From JAVBUP01 sp031555175 (GTDB lineage: Bacteria > Bacillota_I > Bacilli_A > Erysipelotrichales > Coprobacillaceae), in the NCBI GenBank assembly GCA_031555175.1, contig JAVBUP010000002.1:1-64000 (forward strand): a DNA stretch of 64,000 nt, in the 5' to 3' direction. The translations under genes were made by a program, and so were the position numbers. The notes below the pieces were generated by a model that saw only the letters and a program-made list of their open reading frames with translations, made no database searches and was not told where the DNA came from. Of the stretch, positions 18,132 to 25,696 are shown piece after piece (within the stretch, counting starts at the first letter, position 1; each line of letters opens with the position of its first letter).

Positions 18132-18160
18132 TTTAACTATATATGGTACATTAATATAAA
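18132..18160 (+). promoter_or_regulatory. Possible promoter of the 126-residue protein gene
   Basis: TTTAAC (18132-18137) and TATAAA (18155-18160) are 17 bases apart. The -35 is a weak match to a sigma-A box. A sporulation sigma factor promoter cannot be excluded. Confidence 0.4.
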
Positions 18161-18174
18161 AGGGGGATATCGAA

Positions 18175-18555
18175 ATGAAAAAGATAATAGTCTATTTAGT
18201 CGGAATTATATTATTGGTGTCTATATCATTGTTAATATTTCCTAGCGATTACAACGAAGCATCACTAGATGGTGCATCCATGGAAAGCCCAGCAGAAATG
18301 GTTACTCTTTGTAGTAAAAGTGAAACATTTATAATTAATGATCAAGAAAAAGAATATACCTGCGTTGAGGAAATAAATATGCTACTACAAGATGGATATA
18401 GAATTAATATCATGCAAGAAAGATACTCATGGGAACTTGATTATAAGCGAAACGGCAGAACAGGAATGTTGCTCACTATTCAATCTACCTATTTTGCACA
18501 ACCTACCGGGTATTATATTACCAAACAAGGTAAAGTTAGATATATTACTCCATAA
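18175..18555 (+). CDS. Small membrane-anchored or secreted protein of unknown function
   Basis: This 126-residue protein is unrecognised. It begins with a signal-like hydrophobic segment (about residues 3-22), followed by an extracytoplasmic part with two cysteines (CSKSE and TCVEE) that could form a disulfide. AGGGGG lies seven bases before the ATG. It is on the plus strand, opposite to everything around it, between sigE and sigG, which are adjacent in most spore formers. Its end is 33 bases from the end of sigE, convergent, with no clear terminator between. A spore-related role is only suggested by position. Confidence 0.7.
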   Translation: MKKIIVYLVGIILLVSISLLIFPSDYNEASLDGASMESPAEMVTLCSKSETFIINDQEKEYTCVEEINMLLQDGYRINIMQERYSWELDYKRNGRTGMLLTIQSTYFAQPTGYYITKQGKVRYITP

Positions 18556-18588
18556 TAACAAATAATATCAGCAACGCTGTTGAATAAA

Positions 18589-19287
18589 TCATATTACCGC
18601 TTTATTCAGTTTATTTCTTAACTTCCTAATAATTCGTTTTTCTAGTCTAGAAATATATGATTGTGAAATACCTAATAAATCAGCAACATCTTTCTGTGTT
18701 AGTTCTTCTCTTCCATCTAGACCAAATCTAAGTGTTAATATCTGTCTTTCACGCGGTTTTAAATCTTTTAGAGCCTCTTGAATCAAGACCTTTTGTTCAT
18801 TCTCTTCGATTGCTTTCGAGACAATGTCACTATCTGTGCCAATAATATCAGATAACAATAATTCATTACCATCATAATCAACATTTAACGGTTCATCAAA
18901 TGATACTTCACTACGTAATTTATTTGTCTTTCTAAGATGCATTAAAATTTCATTTTCAATACATCTTGAAGCATACGTAGCTAGTTTAATATTTTTATCT
19001 AACTTAAATGTATTTATAGCCTTAACTAACCCAATTGTGCCAATACTTATTAGATCTTCAATATTACCATTTGATTCATATTTCTTTGCAATATACACAA
19101 CTAATCTAAGATTGTGTTCTATTAATGTATTCCTAGCTTCCATATCACCTTGCTCAAAAGCAATTAATACCGCTAGTTCATCTTCTTTAGACAATGGTGC
19201 AGGCAATATTTCACTACCACCAATATAGTATGTCCCTAAGTCTTTTTTACTAAATATTAAACTTAATAACTTCTTTAACCATGCCAT
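18589..19287 (-). CDS. sigE: Sporulation sigma factor SigE precursor (mother cell)
   Basis: SigE drives early mother-cell transcription and is made as an inactive precursor cleaved by SpoIIGA. The 232-residue product starts MAWLKKLLSLIFSKK, a membrane-associating pro-sequence, followed by TYYIGGSEILPAPLSK, the conserved processing region. Region 2 (NLRLVVYIAKKYESNGNIEDL) and the region 4 helix-turn-helix (TQKDVADLLGISQSYISRLEKRI) are intact. The ATG at 19287 has GGGGGT upstream. The frame is open for 10 more codons to a GTG, which would add a second YYIGG (see findings). It ends in TGA. Confidence 0.94.
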   Translation of the reverse strand: MAWLKKLLSLIFSKKDLGTYYIGGSEILPAPLSKEDELAVLIAFEQGDMEARNTLIEHNLRLVVYIAKKYESNGNIEDLISIGTIGLVKAINTFKLDKNIKLATYASRCIENEILMHLRKTNKLRSEVSFDEPLNVDYDGNELLLSDIIGTDSDIVSKAIEENEQKVLIQEALKDLKPRERQILTLRFGLDGREELTQKDVADLLGISQSYISRLEKRIIRKLRNKLNKAVI

Positions 19288-19291
19288 ATCA

Positions 19292-20047
19292 TTACCCCCA
19301 ATATAATAGCTTTCCACTTATAAGGCAATCAACCTTTTCTATATATATATCTTCAACACATGAAATATATACATCAAAATACTTCTTTCCATTCATCACT
19401 ACATAGTCAACAGTCATGAGCTTTATCGTATCCATGCCATTGACTGTGTAAATTGAAACATGCTCGCTTTCTACAAAATTACAGATTTTAGCACTTTTTA
19501 TAAAGATGACAACTTTGCCATCTTTTTCAATTGCATTTCCAGTATCAATAAAACCCTTGCAAATTATTAATTCTTCTTCAGTACAGAGTTTAATCGCAAC
19601 ATCTACAAATAGTTTTTCTATTGTTAATTCTTTTTTCAGTTTAAAAAAATAACTAGTATAGACTCCAATTACTATGGTAGTAATCACAAACATCACCAAC
19701 CAATTAAAAGATAGCCCTACAATTAATACTCCATTTATCAATACTGCATTTTTAGAAAAGTTTATCATTGTGAATTTAATAATAAAGCTCGTTATATAGA
19801 AAATCACTATCGCATAAATAGCTTTATGCCGATAATATAATCCACAACACATAGCTACCCACAATAAATAAACAACTATATATTTATCATCTAAGTATAT
19901 TAAGAACGTGCTTATACTTATGAGTAGAGATAATAGAAACAGCCATCTTGTTTTCGCTGAATCGTTTAAAAATATTGTAATTGATAACAGTGTGAGAAAA
20001 GTAATTACAAGATTCAGTAGATATACAATATCTATGTAAATATCCAT
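19292..20047 (-). CDS. spoIIGA: Pro-SigE processing protease SpoIIGA
   Basis: SpoIIGA is a membrane aspartic protease activated across the septum by SpoIIR; it cleaves pro-SigE. The N-terminal half has about five membrane helices, and the C-terminal half carries the protease motif FIDTGN with the catalytic Asp at residue 168. The end (VDCLISGKLL) is typical. It has 251 residues, slightly shorter than the Bacillus protein of about 309. The ATG at 20047 follows AGAGGTGAT. The stop lies inside the ribosome binding region of sigE, so the two are coupled. Confidence 0.92.
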   Translation of the reverse strand: MDIYIDIVYLLNLVITFLTLLSITIFLNDSAKTRWLFLLSLLISISTFLIYLDDKYIVVYLLWVAMCCGLYYRHKAIYAIVIFYITSFIIKFTMINFSKNAVLINGVLIVGLSFNWLVMFVITTIVIGVYTSYFFKLKKELTIEKLFVDVAIKLCTEEELIICKGFIDTGNAIEKDGKVVIFIKSAKICNFVESEHVSIYTVNGMDTIKLMTVDYVVMNGKKYFDVYISCVEDIYIEKVDCLISGKLLYWG

Positions 20048-20065
20048 CTCTATCACCTCTACTAT

Positions 20066-20100
20066 TATTGTAAAGATAATAGAATGAATTAATTGTCGAT
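20066..20100 (-). promoter_or_regulatory. Candidate Spo0A-activated spoIIG promoter
   Basis: Reading the minus strand, TCGACA (20094-20099) and TACAAT (20067-20072) lie 21 bases apart, close to the 22-base spacing known for the Bacillus subtilis spoIIG promoter. TTGTCGAT on the plus strand (20093-20100) resembles an 0A box (TGTCGAA) and overlaps the -35. Confidence 0.45.
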
Positions 20101-20106
20101 TTATAA

Positions 20107-20134
20107 AAAAACACAGCAATTTATTGCTGCGTTA
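20107..20134 (-). terminator. Terminator of the DUF1653-hydrolase-nitroreductase operon
   Basis: On the minus strand CGCAGCAAT pairs with ATTGCTGTG, followed by seven T, overlapping the stop codon of the DUF1653 gene. Confidence 0.8.
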
Positions 20135-20404
20135 TCTTAATGCTTCAAAGCGATACTTTTGTGTAACTTCAGGGTATTTGTCCTTATCAACAAGTGAGAA
20201 GAACATTTTTGCTGGTCTAGTATAATAACCTAAATCACCATATAAAGCCTGATATACAACTATATCTTCTCTACTCTCACTATCAGTGGCTATCGTTACT
20301 ATTTGATACTCTTGACCTTTAAAATGCCTAAAAATAGTTGGTTCATCATCGCATAAGATACTTTTAAAGACTATAAAAGTTCCATCTTCACGGATATATC
20401 TCAT
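20132..20404 (-). CDS. DUF1653 domain protein
   Basis: This 90-residue protein matches the DUF1653 pattern: FRHFKGQEYQIVTIATDSES near the middle, then VVYQALYGDLGYYTRPAKMFF. The function of the family is not established. Its start overlaps the hydrolase stop by four bases (ATGA), indicating translational coupling. It is the last gene of a three-gene unit ending in a terminator. Confidence 0.85.
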   Translation of the reverse strand: MRYIREDGTFIVFKSILCDDEPTIFRHFKGQEYQIVTIATDSESREDIVVYQALYGDLGYYTRPAKMFFSLVDKDKYPEVTQKYRFEALR

Positions 20405-21306
20405 AAATTACGTTCCATAAAGTTAAGTATATCAAGATATACTTCTTCTTTGTTAATTTCATTAAGTATCTCGTGACGCATTTGTGGGTATAACTTCATA
20501 TCCGCATTACGCCCTACATCCGTTAACATATGGAATACTTGAATGACACCTTTACCATAACCACCCACTGGATCTTTATCACCTGATACTACATAAATAG
20601 GCAGATTTTTAGCAACTTCGCAAGCCCACTTCTTTGATGATACTAAATCTAACATTGTAAATAAATCTATATACCCAGAGATACTAAATTTAAAATTACA
20701 TAGCTCATCTTTATCATATGCATGATAAACTTCTGAATCACTTGAAATCCAAGCAGATGGTTCACCAGCTTCAAAACCTTTATTATATGAACCAAATGCC
20801 AATTTATCAATAAACTTAGATTTGTGTTTAGGACCATATATGCTTTTAATCATCTTCGCCACACTGATTCCAATCTTTCCTAAAGGATTTGGACCACTTG
20901 TACCCATGATGATAGCTCCATCAACCTCATTAGGATACCAGCTTAAATAATTCCTTGTTACAAAACTTCCCATACTATGTCCTAAAATACAATATGGAAT
21001 ATTAGGATATTGCTCTTTGATTATAGTACTTACTTTATGGACATCTTCAATTAAGTATTTATAGCCATCTTTATCTGCTATATAACCCTTTTCCGGAGCA
21101 TTTTTACCATGTCCTAAGTGATCATGTCCACATACTAAAATATCATGTTCATTTAAATATCTAATAAATGGTTCATAGCGTTCTAAATATTCACACATTC
21201 CATGAACAATTTGTAAAATGTATTTTGGTTTGTTATCTGGTTCATAAATATAATAATCCATTTGATTTGTGTTATTGCTAGATAAGAAAGTATTAACCTT
21301 CTTCAT
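20401..21306 (-). CDS. Alpha/beta hydrolase (monoacylglycerol lipase-like)
   Basis: This 301-residue serine hydrolase of the Hydrolase_4/S33 group has an oxyanion region VHGMCEY and the nucleophile elbow GHSMG with Ser111. The likely acid is the Asp in GDKDPVG and the base the His in MRHEILNE. HDHLGHG after the second strand is typical of monoacylglycerol lipase-like enzymes. No signal peptide is seen, so it acts in the cytoplasm. The start overlaps the nitroreductase stop (TAATG). It ends in TGA. The natural substrate cannot be told from sequence. Confidence 0.85.
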   Translation of the reverse strand: MKKVNTFLSSNNTNQMDYYIYEPDNKPKYILQIVHGMCEYLERYEPFIRYLNEHDILVCGHDHLGHGKNAPEKGYIADKDGYKYLIEDVHKVSTIIKEQYPNIPYCILGHSMGSFVTRNYLSWYPNEVDGAIIMGTSGPNPLGKIGISVAKMIKSIYGPKHKSKFIDKLAFGSYNKGFEAGEPSAWISSDSEVYHAYDKDELCNFKFSISGYIDLFTMLDLVSSKKWACEVAKNLPIYVVSGDKDPVGGYGKGVIQVFHMLTDVGRNADMKLYPQMRHEILNEINKEEVYLDILNFMERNL

Positions 21307-21863
21307 TATTTAATATATGATACCTTTTCGCTATTTGGAGTACGAGTTACTCCTTGCATCTTTGGATATCCAATTAAAACAGCTGTTCCATAGACATATC
21401 CTTCTGGTACTCCAATACGAGATAAAAACTCTTGTTCCTTATCTGGAGTAAATGCCAATCTAGCCATACCACAATGTAAACTTCCTAACCCTAAACTATT
21501 AGCCGCTAATGATACATTTTGAGCTATAATACCTAAATCTAATAAACCAGATGCTTCAGTTGATCCAACCTGTTTAGAAATAAACACGATAACTGGAGCA
21601 TGATAGAATAGCGTTCCGCCCCTTGATTCAATTCTTTCCTTCATCCCTTCATTTTGAAAAGCTATTTTTAGCGCTTCATCATGAATTTCATTAACGAGTG
21701 CTTTATTACTAACCACATGCACATGCCAAGGCTGTCTATCCATCGCCGAAGGGGCACTTACCGCTGCCTCACCAATTAATTTTAATAATTCATCACTTAC
21801 TTCTTTTTCTTCAAAATCTCTACATGAGTATCTTGAAATAATATTTTCATATGCTTGATTCAT
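21306..21863 (-). CDS. Nitroreductase family protein
   Basis: This 185-residue FMN-dependent oxidoreductase has the N-terminal FMN-binding pattern SRYSCRDFEEKEVSDELL and APSAMDRQPWHVHVV, plus the GLLDLGIIAQNVSLAANSLGLGS dimer helix. AGGAGG precedes the ATG. It is first in the operon with the hydrolase and the DUF1653 protein. It probably reduces quinones, flavins or nitro compounds with NAD(P)H. Confidence 0.88.
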   Translation of the reverse strand: MNQAYENIISRYSCRDFEEKEVSDELLKLIGEAAVSAPSAMDRQPWHVHVVSNKALVNEIHDEALKIAFQNEGMKERIESRGGTLFYHAPVIVFISKQVGSTEASGLLDLGIIAQNVSLAANSLGLGSLHCGMARLAFTPDKEQEFLSRIGVPEGYVYGTAVLIGYPKMQGVTRTPNSEKVSYIK

Positions 21864-21897
21864 TTCTAGTCCTCCTTTAATACTTTAATTATAACAT

Positions 21898-21931
21898 AAA
21901 AGCACTTAATTGTAAGTTACTTAAGTGCTTT
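21898..21931 (-). terminator. Terminator of the MerR/deacetylase unit
   Basis: AAAGCACTTAA (21921-21931, minus) pairs with TTAAGTGCTTTT, and the stem includes the last codons of the deacetylase-like gene. Confidence 0.75.
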
Positions 21932-22540
21932 GACTAAAGGCATTATTTCGATGTTTTTCTTAACTAAATATGCAATTATTTCTTCTAACTTACTTAAGTG
22001 CACAGGGCTATATCCTAGTATCTCTTCATTATCATTTAAATCTTGATTATCAAGATAAACACTATGCCCTGAAATAACAAGATCTTTTTCATGTGTTAAG
22101 CAATCTTCAATAACAGTAATTACTTCTCCCACATCTGTATTAGTATTTACACTTTTACGATATGAATTAACTAATGTATTCCTTGTCTCTAACACATACT
22201 CTCTAGCGATGGATAACAACTCTTCATTAAAATCATGATTAGGAAATGCAAATGTTTGTGGCTTTATTTCAAAGTATTCCATAAACTTCGCATCACATAA
22301 TTCAAAATCCTTTCTCACATCGTTAAGTGATAAGTTAATCAATGATTGATGCAAATAAGCATGGCTTCCAATCTCAAATCCTTGTCCATACAAAGATTTA
22401 TAGTCATCTAAAAAATCATTGAAATCATCCTTGCCAATATTTATATAGAATGTGCATCTTGCGTTATACTTTTCAAATAATGGTTTTATAATTTTGAAGT
22501 GGCGATGATCATTGTCATCAAAAGTAAATATTACTCGCAT
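21917..22540 (-). CDS. Polysaccharide deacetylase-like (NodB fold) protein
   Basis: This 207-residue protein has the NodB-fold metal-site pattern: FTFDDND near the N-terminus (usually TFDDG), then GSHAYLHQSL giving the H-xxxx-H pair, and FAFPNHDFNEE further on. It has no signal peptide, so it is probably a cytoplasmic member acting on a small acetylated compound rather than on cell wall. It overlaps the MerR gene by 10 bases and lacks a strong ribosome binding site, so it depends on coupled translation. The missing Gly in the TFDD motif makes activity uncertain. Confidence 0.7.
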   Translation of the reverse strand: MRVIFTFDDNDHRHFKIIKPLFEKYNARCTFYINIGKDDFNDFLDDYKSLYGQGFEIGSHAYLHQSLINLSLNDVRKDFELCDAKFMEYFEIKPQTFAFPNHDFNEELLSIAREYVLETRNTLVNSYRKSVNTNTDVGEVITVIEDCLTHEKDLVISGHSVYLDNQDLNDNEEILGYSPVHLSKLEEIIAYLVKKNIEIMPLVKALK

Positions 22541-22947
22541 AACTTTTTACCTGTTACACAGTCAATTAAGTTACTTGAATACTCTATTTTACCAGACTCT
22601 ATATCATCAAAGTATTGTTGTTTATTTTTGATGAATATCATACTTTCAAGAAGTTCTTCTTGTTTTCTTAGAAGAATTTCATTTTGCCTATTTAACATTT
22701 CTTTGCGCTTGTTAATCGATGTTTTCCCCTCAATACATAAGTTCATGTATTTTTTCATATCAATAATACTCATTCCACACTTTCTTAAAGCTTGTAAAGA
22801 TTTAATCCACGCTATATCCTTTTCATCAAATAGGCGATAGTTGTTTATATCTCTTTTTACATTTGGTACCAGTCCTTCATTACAATAAAAACGTAATGTT
22901 TCATAACCAATCCCTAATGCCATACACACTTCTTTCATCGTTTTCAA
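22531..22947 (-). CDS. MerR family transcriptional regulator
   Basis: This 138-residue regulator has a MerR helix-turn-helix at the N-terminus (MKEVCMALGIGYETLRFYCNEGLVPNVKR), the wing NNYRLFDEKD, and a dimerisation helix with KQEELLESMIF. I chose the TTG at 22947 because GGAGG lies seven bases upstream; an ATG three codons later would be too far. A good MerR-type operator lies between this gene and the divergent phosphatase/flavoprotein pair, which it probably controls. The inducer is unknown. Confidence 0.85.
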   Translation of the reverse strand: MKTMKEVCMALGIGYETLRFYCNEGLVPNVKRDINNYRLFDEKDIAWIKSLQALRKCGMSIIDMKKYMNLCIEGKTSINKRKEMLNRQNEILLRKQEELLESMIFIKNKQQYFDDIESGKIEYSSNLIDCVTGKKLCE

Positions 22948-22975
22948 ATTATTTCCTCCTTTTCTTCTAAAAGGC

Positions 22976-23006
22976 TTGCCTTGTAGTTACTACAAGGTTG
23001 TATAGT
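22976..23006 (+). promoter_or_regulatory. MerR-type promoter and operator for the phosphatase-flavoprotein operon
   Basis: TTGCCT (22976-22981) and TATAGT (23001-23006) are 19 bases apart, the over-long spacing used by MerR-controlled promoters. In the spacer and over the -35 sits CCTTGTAGTTACTACAAGG (22979-22997), a perfect 8-base inverted repeat with a three-base centre. Confidence 0.75.
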
Positions 23007-23059
23007 CTAAGTATAAGCTAAAAGTAATAACTTTACAACAATTGAAAGGAAGCATGTAA

Positions 23060-23650
23060 ATGAAAAAAACATTGTATCTTATGAGACATGGTCAAACACT
23101 ATTTAATGTTAGGCGCAAGATTCAAGGATGGTGCGATGCGCCACTTACAGAACTTGGAATTAACCAAGCCAAAATTGCTGGTAAGTATTTTGAAGACGAA
23201 GGCATAGTATTTAATAAAGCCTACTCATCTACTTCTGAAAGAGCCTGCGACACACTTGAATACGTTACAAACTTTAAAATGGATTACACTAGAGTTAAGG
23301 GATTAAAAGAGTGGAACTTTGGTGTATTTGAAGGTGAAAGTGAAGATTTGAATCCTCCACTTCCCTATGGAGATTACTTTAAAACTTTTGGTGGAGAATC
23401 AGAACAAGAGGTTAGAAAAAGAGTCAGTAACACACTTATTGACATCATGAACAAAGATGATCATGATACTGTATTAGCTGTATCTCATGGAGCAGCTTGT
23501 GCCCAGTTTTATCGAGAATGGGAGGATTATGCACTTGTTAAAAAAACAGAGAGATTTTATAATTGTTGTATTCTTAAATATGAATACGAAGATGGTATCT
23601 TTACATTAGTAGAGATCCACAACCATGACTTTAGTCAATTAAATAAATAG
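23060..23650 (+). CDS. Histidine phosphatase family protein
   Basis: This 196-residue protein belongs to the phosphoglycerate mutase-like phosphatases. The phospho-acceptor motif LMRHGQTLFN is at residues 7-16, and the second catalytic histidine is in VSHGAACAQFY. The TSERACDTLEY segment is the usual substrate-side helix. GAAAGGAAG precedes the ATG. It is cotranscribed with the flavoprotein 11 bases downstream. Whether it acts on a sugar phosphate or a nucleotide is unclear. Confidence 0.85.
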   Translation: MKKTLYLMRHGQTLFNVRRKIQGWCDAPLTELGINQAKIAGKYFEDEGIVFNKAYSSTSERACDTLEYVTNFKMDYTRVKGLKEWNFGVFEGESEDLNPPLPYGDYFKTFGGESEQEVRKRVSNTLIDIMNKDDHDTVLAVSHGAACAQFYREWEDYALVKKTERFYNCCILKYEYEDGIFTLVEIHNHDFSQLNK

Positions 23651-23661
23651 GAGGAAACAAA

Positions 23662-24282
23662 ATGAAAGTATTATTAATTAATGGAAGTCCCAATGCAAGA
23701 GGGTGTACTTATACTGCACTAACAGAAGTAGCTACAACGTTACAAACTCAGGGAATTGAAACTGAGATTATTCAGGTAGGGCATAAGGATATTAGAGGAT
23801 GTATTGGGTGTCGTAAATGTCGCCAAACTGGAAAATGTGTATTTGATGACTATGTTAATGAAGTGTCACAAAAGTTTCAAGAAGCCGATGGAATCGTGAT
23901 AGGCTCTCCTGTTTACTTCGCTTCTGCTAATGGAGGACTTGTATCTTTTCTAGATCGTCTATTTTATTCTAACTTTGGTAAAAACAATATGAAAGTAGGA
24001 GCTGCTGTAGTTAGCTGCCGCCGTGGTGGAGCAAGCGCAACATTCGATCAATTAAATAAATACTTCACGATTGGGGGTATGCCAGTAGCAAGTAGCCAAT
24101 ATTGGAATAGTGTTCACGGAAACAGCACTGATGAAGTAAAGAAAGATCTTGAAGGAATGCAAACAATGCGAACTCTTGGTAGAAATATGGCTTTCTTAAT
24201 TAAAAGTATAAATCTTGGTAAAAAAGAGTTTGGCACTCCCGAAAGTGATGAACCACATCAGTTCACTAACTTCATCCGATAA
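23662..24282 (+). CDS. NAD(P)H-dependent FMN reductase-like flavoprotein
   Basis: This 206-residue protein has the flavodoxin-like FMN site LLINGSPNARGCTYTAL and a GSPVYFASANGGLVSFLDRLF segment that wraps the flavin. The motif GCIGCRKCRQTGKC gives four cysteines in a short stretch, as in iron-sulfur flavoprotein-like NADPH-dependent FMN reductases. TAGGAGG precedes the ATG, and a terminator follows. Regulation by the divergent MerR protein is likely. Confidence 0.85.
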   Translation: MKVLLINGSPNARGCTYTALTEVATTLQTQGIETEIIQVGHKDIRGCIGCRKCRQTGKCVFDDYVNEVSQKFQEADGIVIGSPVYFASANGGLVSFLDRLFYSNFGKNNMKVGAAVVSCRRGGASATFDQLNKYFTIGGMPVASSQYWNSVHGNSTDEVKKDLEGMQTMRTLGRNMAFLIKSINLGKKEFGTPESDEPHQFTNFIR

Positions 24283-24320
24283 AAAAATAGTAACTCTACT
24301 AAATCAGAGTTACTATTTTT
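24283..24320 (+). terminator. Terminator after the FMN reductase gene
   Basis: A perfect 15-base stem with an eight-base loop (24283-24297 with 24306-24320) ends in a T-run. Confidence 0.85.
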
Positions 24321-24359
24321 TATCTAAAAGCCAAATTCAATTTTTATTTAATAAAATCA

Positions 24360-24381
24360 AAAAAGTGCTAATAAAGCACTT
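24360..24381 (-). terminator. Terminator of the aldo/keto reductase operon
   Basis: On the minus strand AAAGTGCT and AGCACTTTTTT form a hairpin with a T-run about 80 bases past the SnoaL-like gene. The rest of 24321-24461 shows nothing else. Confidence 0.65.
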
Positions 24382-24461
24382 TCTGGAATGAGGGTAGTAT
24401 TGTAATTATTTGCTTCAAAATATATAAGTTATACCGTCCTCATAGTCATATATACTTTATA

Positions 24462-24821
24462 CTAATACATAATTTTTGTGTAAGACATAGAGACTAATTT
24501 AATCTGATCATTTGCTGTTGAATAGATTTCTGTTACAACAAATGGATTTTGCACTTCATTTCCTCCAACAATTGCTGTTAGTTTAAGTTTGTTAAGTAAA
24601 ACGATAATTGAGTCGATTTGTTTAACAGTTACTTCCTCATAATCAATCTTGTCATAGACAATCCCTTTTTTCTCTATAATGTCTAATTCAGCGTCACGAC
24701 CAACTGTCACACCCATATGAACAAATTGGGCATCTTCATGAACTAATTCTCTTAATGTTTCAATGTCTATTTCATGCATTGCATTCCAAATTCTTTTTGA
24801 TACTTCGATTGCTTTTTCCAT
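24462..24821 (-). CDS. SnoaL/NTF2-like protein
   Basis: This 119-residue protein has the NTF2-like cone fold pattern of DUF4440/SnoaL-type proteins: an N-terminal helix with IWNAMHEIDIETLRELVHEDAQFVHMG and a strand-rich C-terminus ending in KLVSMSYTKIMY. Such proteins are small-molecule isomerases or binding proteins. AAAGGAG precedes the ATG. It is the last gene behind four aldo/keto reductases, so it may act on the same compounds, but that is inference. Confidence 0.75.
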   Translation of the reverse strand: MEKAIEVSKRIWNAMHEIDIETLRELVHEDAQFVHMGVTVGRDAELDIIEKKGIVYDKIDYEEVTVKQIDSIIVLLNKLKLTAIVGGNEVQNPFVVTEIYSTANDQIKLVSMSYTKIMY

Positions 24822-24833
24822 GTTTATCTCCTT

Positions 24834-25679
24834 TTATCTCTTTAATCCACAAATCATTTCTACAATAGCTGGATCGCTATGGGAAAAGAATGTACTTACT
24901 CCCGTATTCAGCGAAGCAATTGCATTCATATCTTCAGTGTTTAACTCAAAATCAAATACATTAATGTTTTCTAACATTCTTTCTTTTCTAACGGTCTTAG
25001 CTAGAGGCACGATGCCTCTTTGAACTAACCATCTCAAAATAACTTGTCCTACAGTTTTATTGTACTTTTTACCAATAGTACTTAATACTTCATTTGTAAA
25101 AATATCATTCTTACCTTCAGCGAATGGTGCCCAAGCTTGTAGTTGTACTCCATACTTATTGTTGTACTCTAGTGCCTGCTCTTGTTGGAAGAAGGGGTTG
25201 ATTTCTATTTGATTAATTGCTGGTTTGACTTCAGCGAAGATTGCTAAGTCGACAATTCTATCAGGATAGAAATTTGATACTCCAATCGCTTTTAATTTGC
25301 CTTCTTTATATAAATCCTCCATTGCGCGATATGTTCCATAATAATCGTTATATGGTTGATGGATGATGACTAAATCTAGATAATCCAATTGCATCTTTTT
25401 AAGTGATTCTTCAATTGATGCTTTCGCTTTCACATATCCACCATTTGTTACCCATACTTTTGTTGTAATAAATAATTCTTCTCTAGCCACAGGAGATAGC
25501 TTAATTGCTTCTCCAACAGCTTCTTCATTTCCATAAGATTGAGCTGTATCAAACAAACGATATCCCGCATCAATCGCATCAAGAATTACTCTAATACACT
25601 CTTCCTTTTCTCTGATTTGGAATACTCCAAATCCTACTTTAGGCATTTCTAATCCATTATTTAGTTTTACGAATTCCAT
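24834..25679 (-). CDS. Aldo/keto reductase (1)
   Basis: This 281-residue NADPH-dependent carbonyl reductase has the AKR tetrad: Asp and Tyr in FDTAQSYGNEEAVG, Lys in TTKVWV, and His in VIIHQPYNDY. The cofactor-binding end IVPLAKTVRKERMLENINVFDFEL is intact. It is closely related to the AKRs at 25697 and 28332 (shared HQPY.DYYG and NIDIFDFEL-like segments), so they are paralogs of one subfamily resembling 2,5-diketo-gluconate reductases. The true substrate is unknown. Confidence 0.9.
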   Translation of the reverse strand: MEFVKLNNGLEMPKVGFGVFQIREKEECIRVILDAIDAGYRLFDTAQSYGNEEAVGEAIKLSPVAREELFITTKVWVTNGGYVKAKASIEESLKKMQLDYLDLVIIHQPYNDYYGTYRAMEDLYKEGKLKAIGVSNFYPDRIVDLAIFAEVKPAINQIEINPFFQQEQALEYNNKYGVQLQAWAPFAEGKNDIFTNEVLSTIGKKYNKTVGQVILRWLVQRGIVPLAKTVRKERMLENINVFDFELNTEDMNAIASLNTGVSTFFSHSDPAIVEMICGLKR

Positions 25680-25696
25680 AGTTATTTTCTCCTTTT

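Noticed and set aside
20048..20119. A longer SpoIIGA N-terminus starting near 20119.
   Set aside because: The extra 24 residues have no ribosome binding site and would run through the promoter region, while the ATG at 20047 has a clear one.
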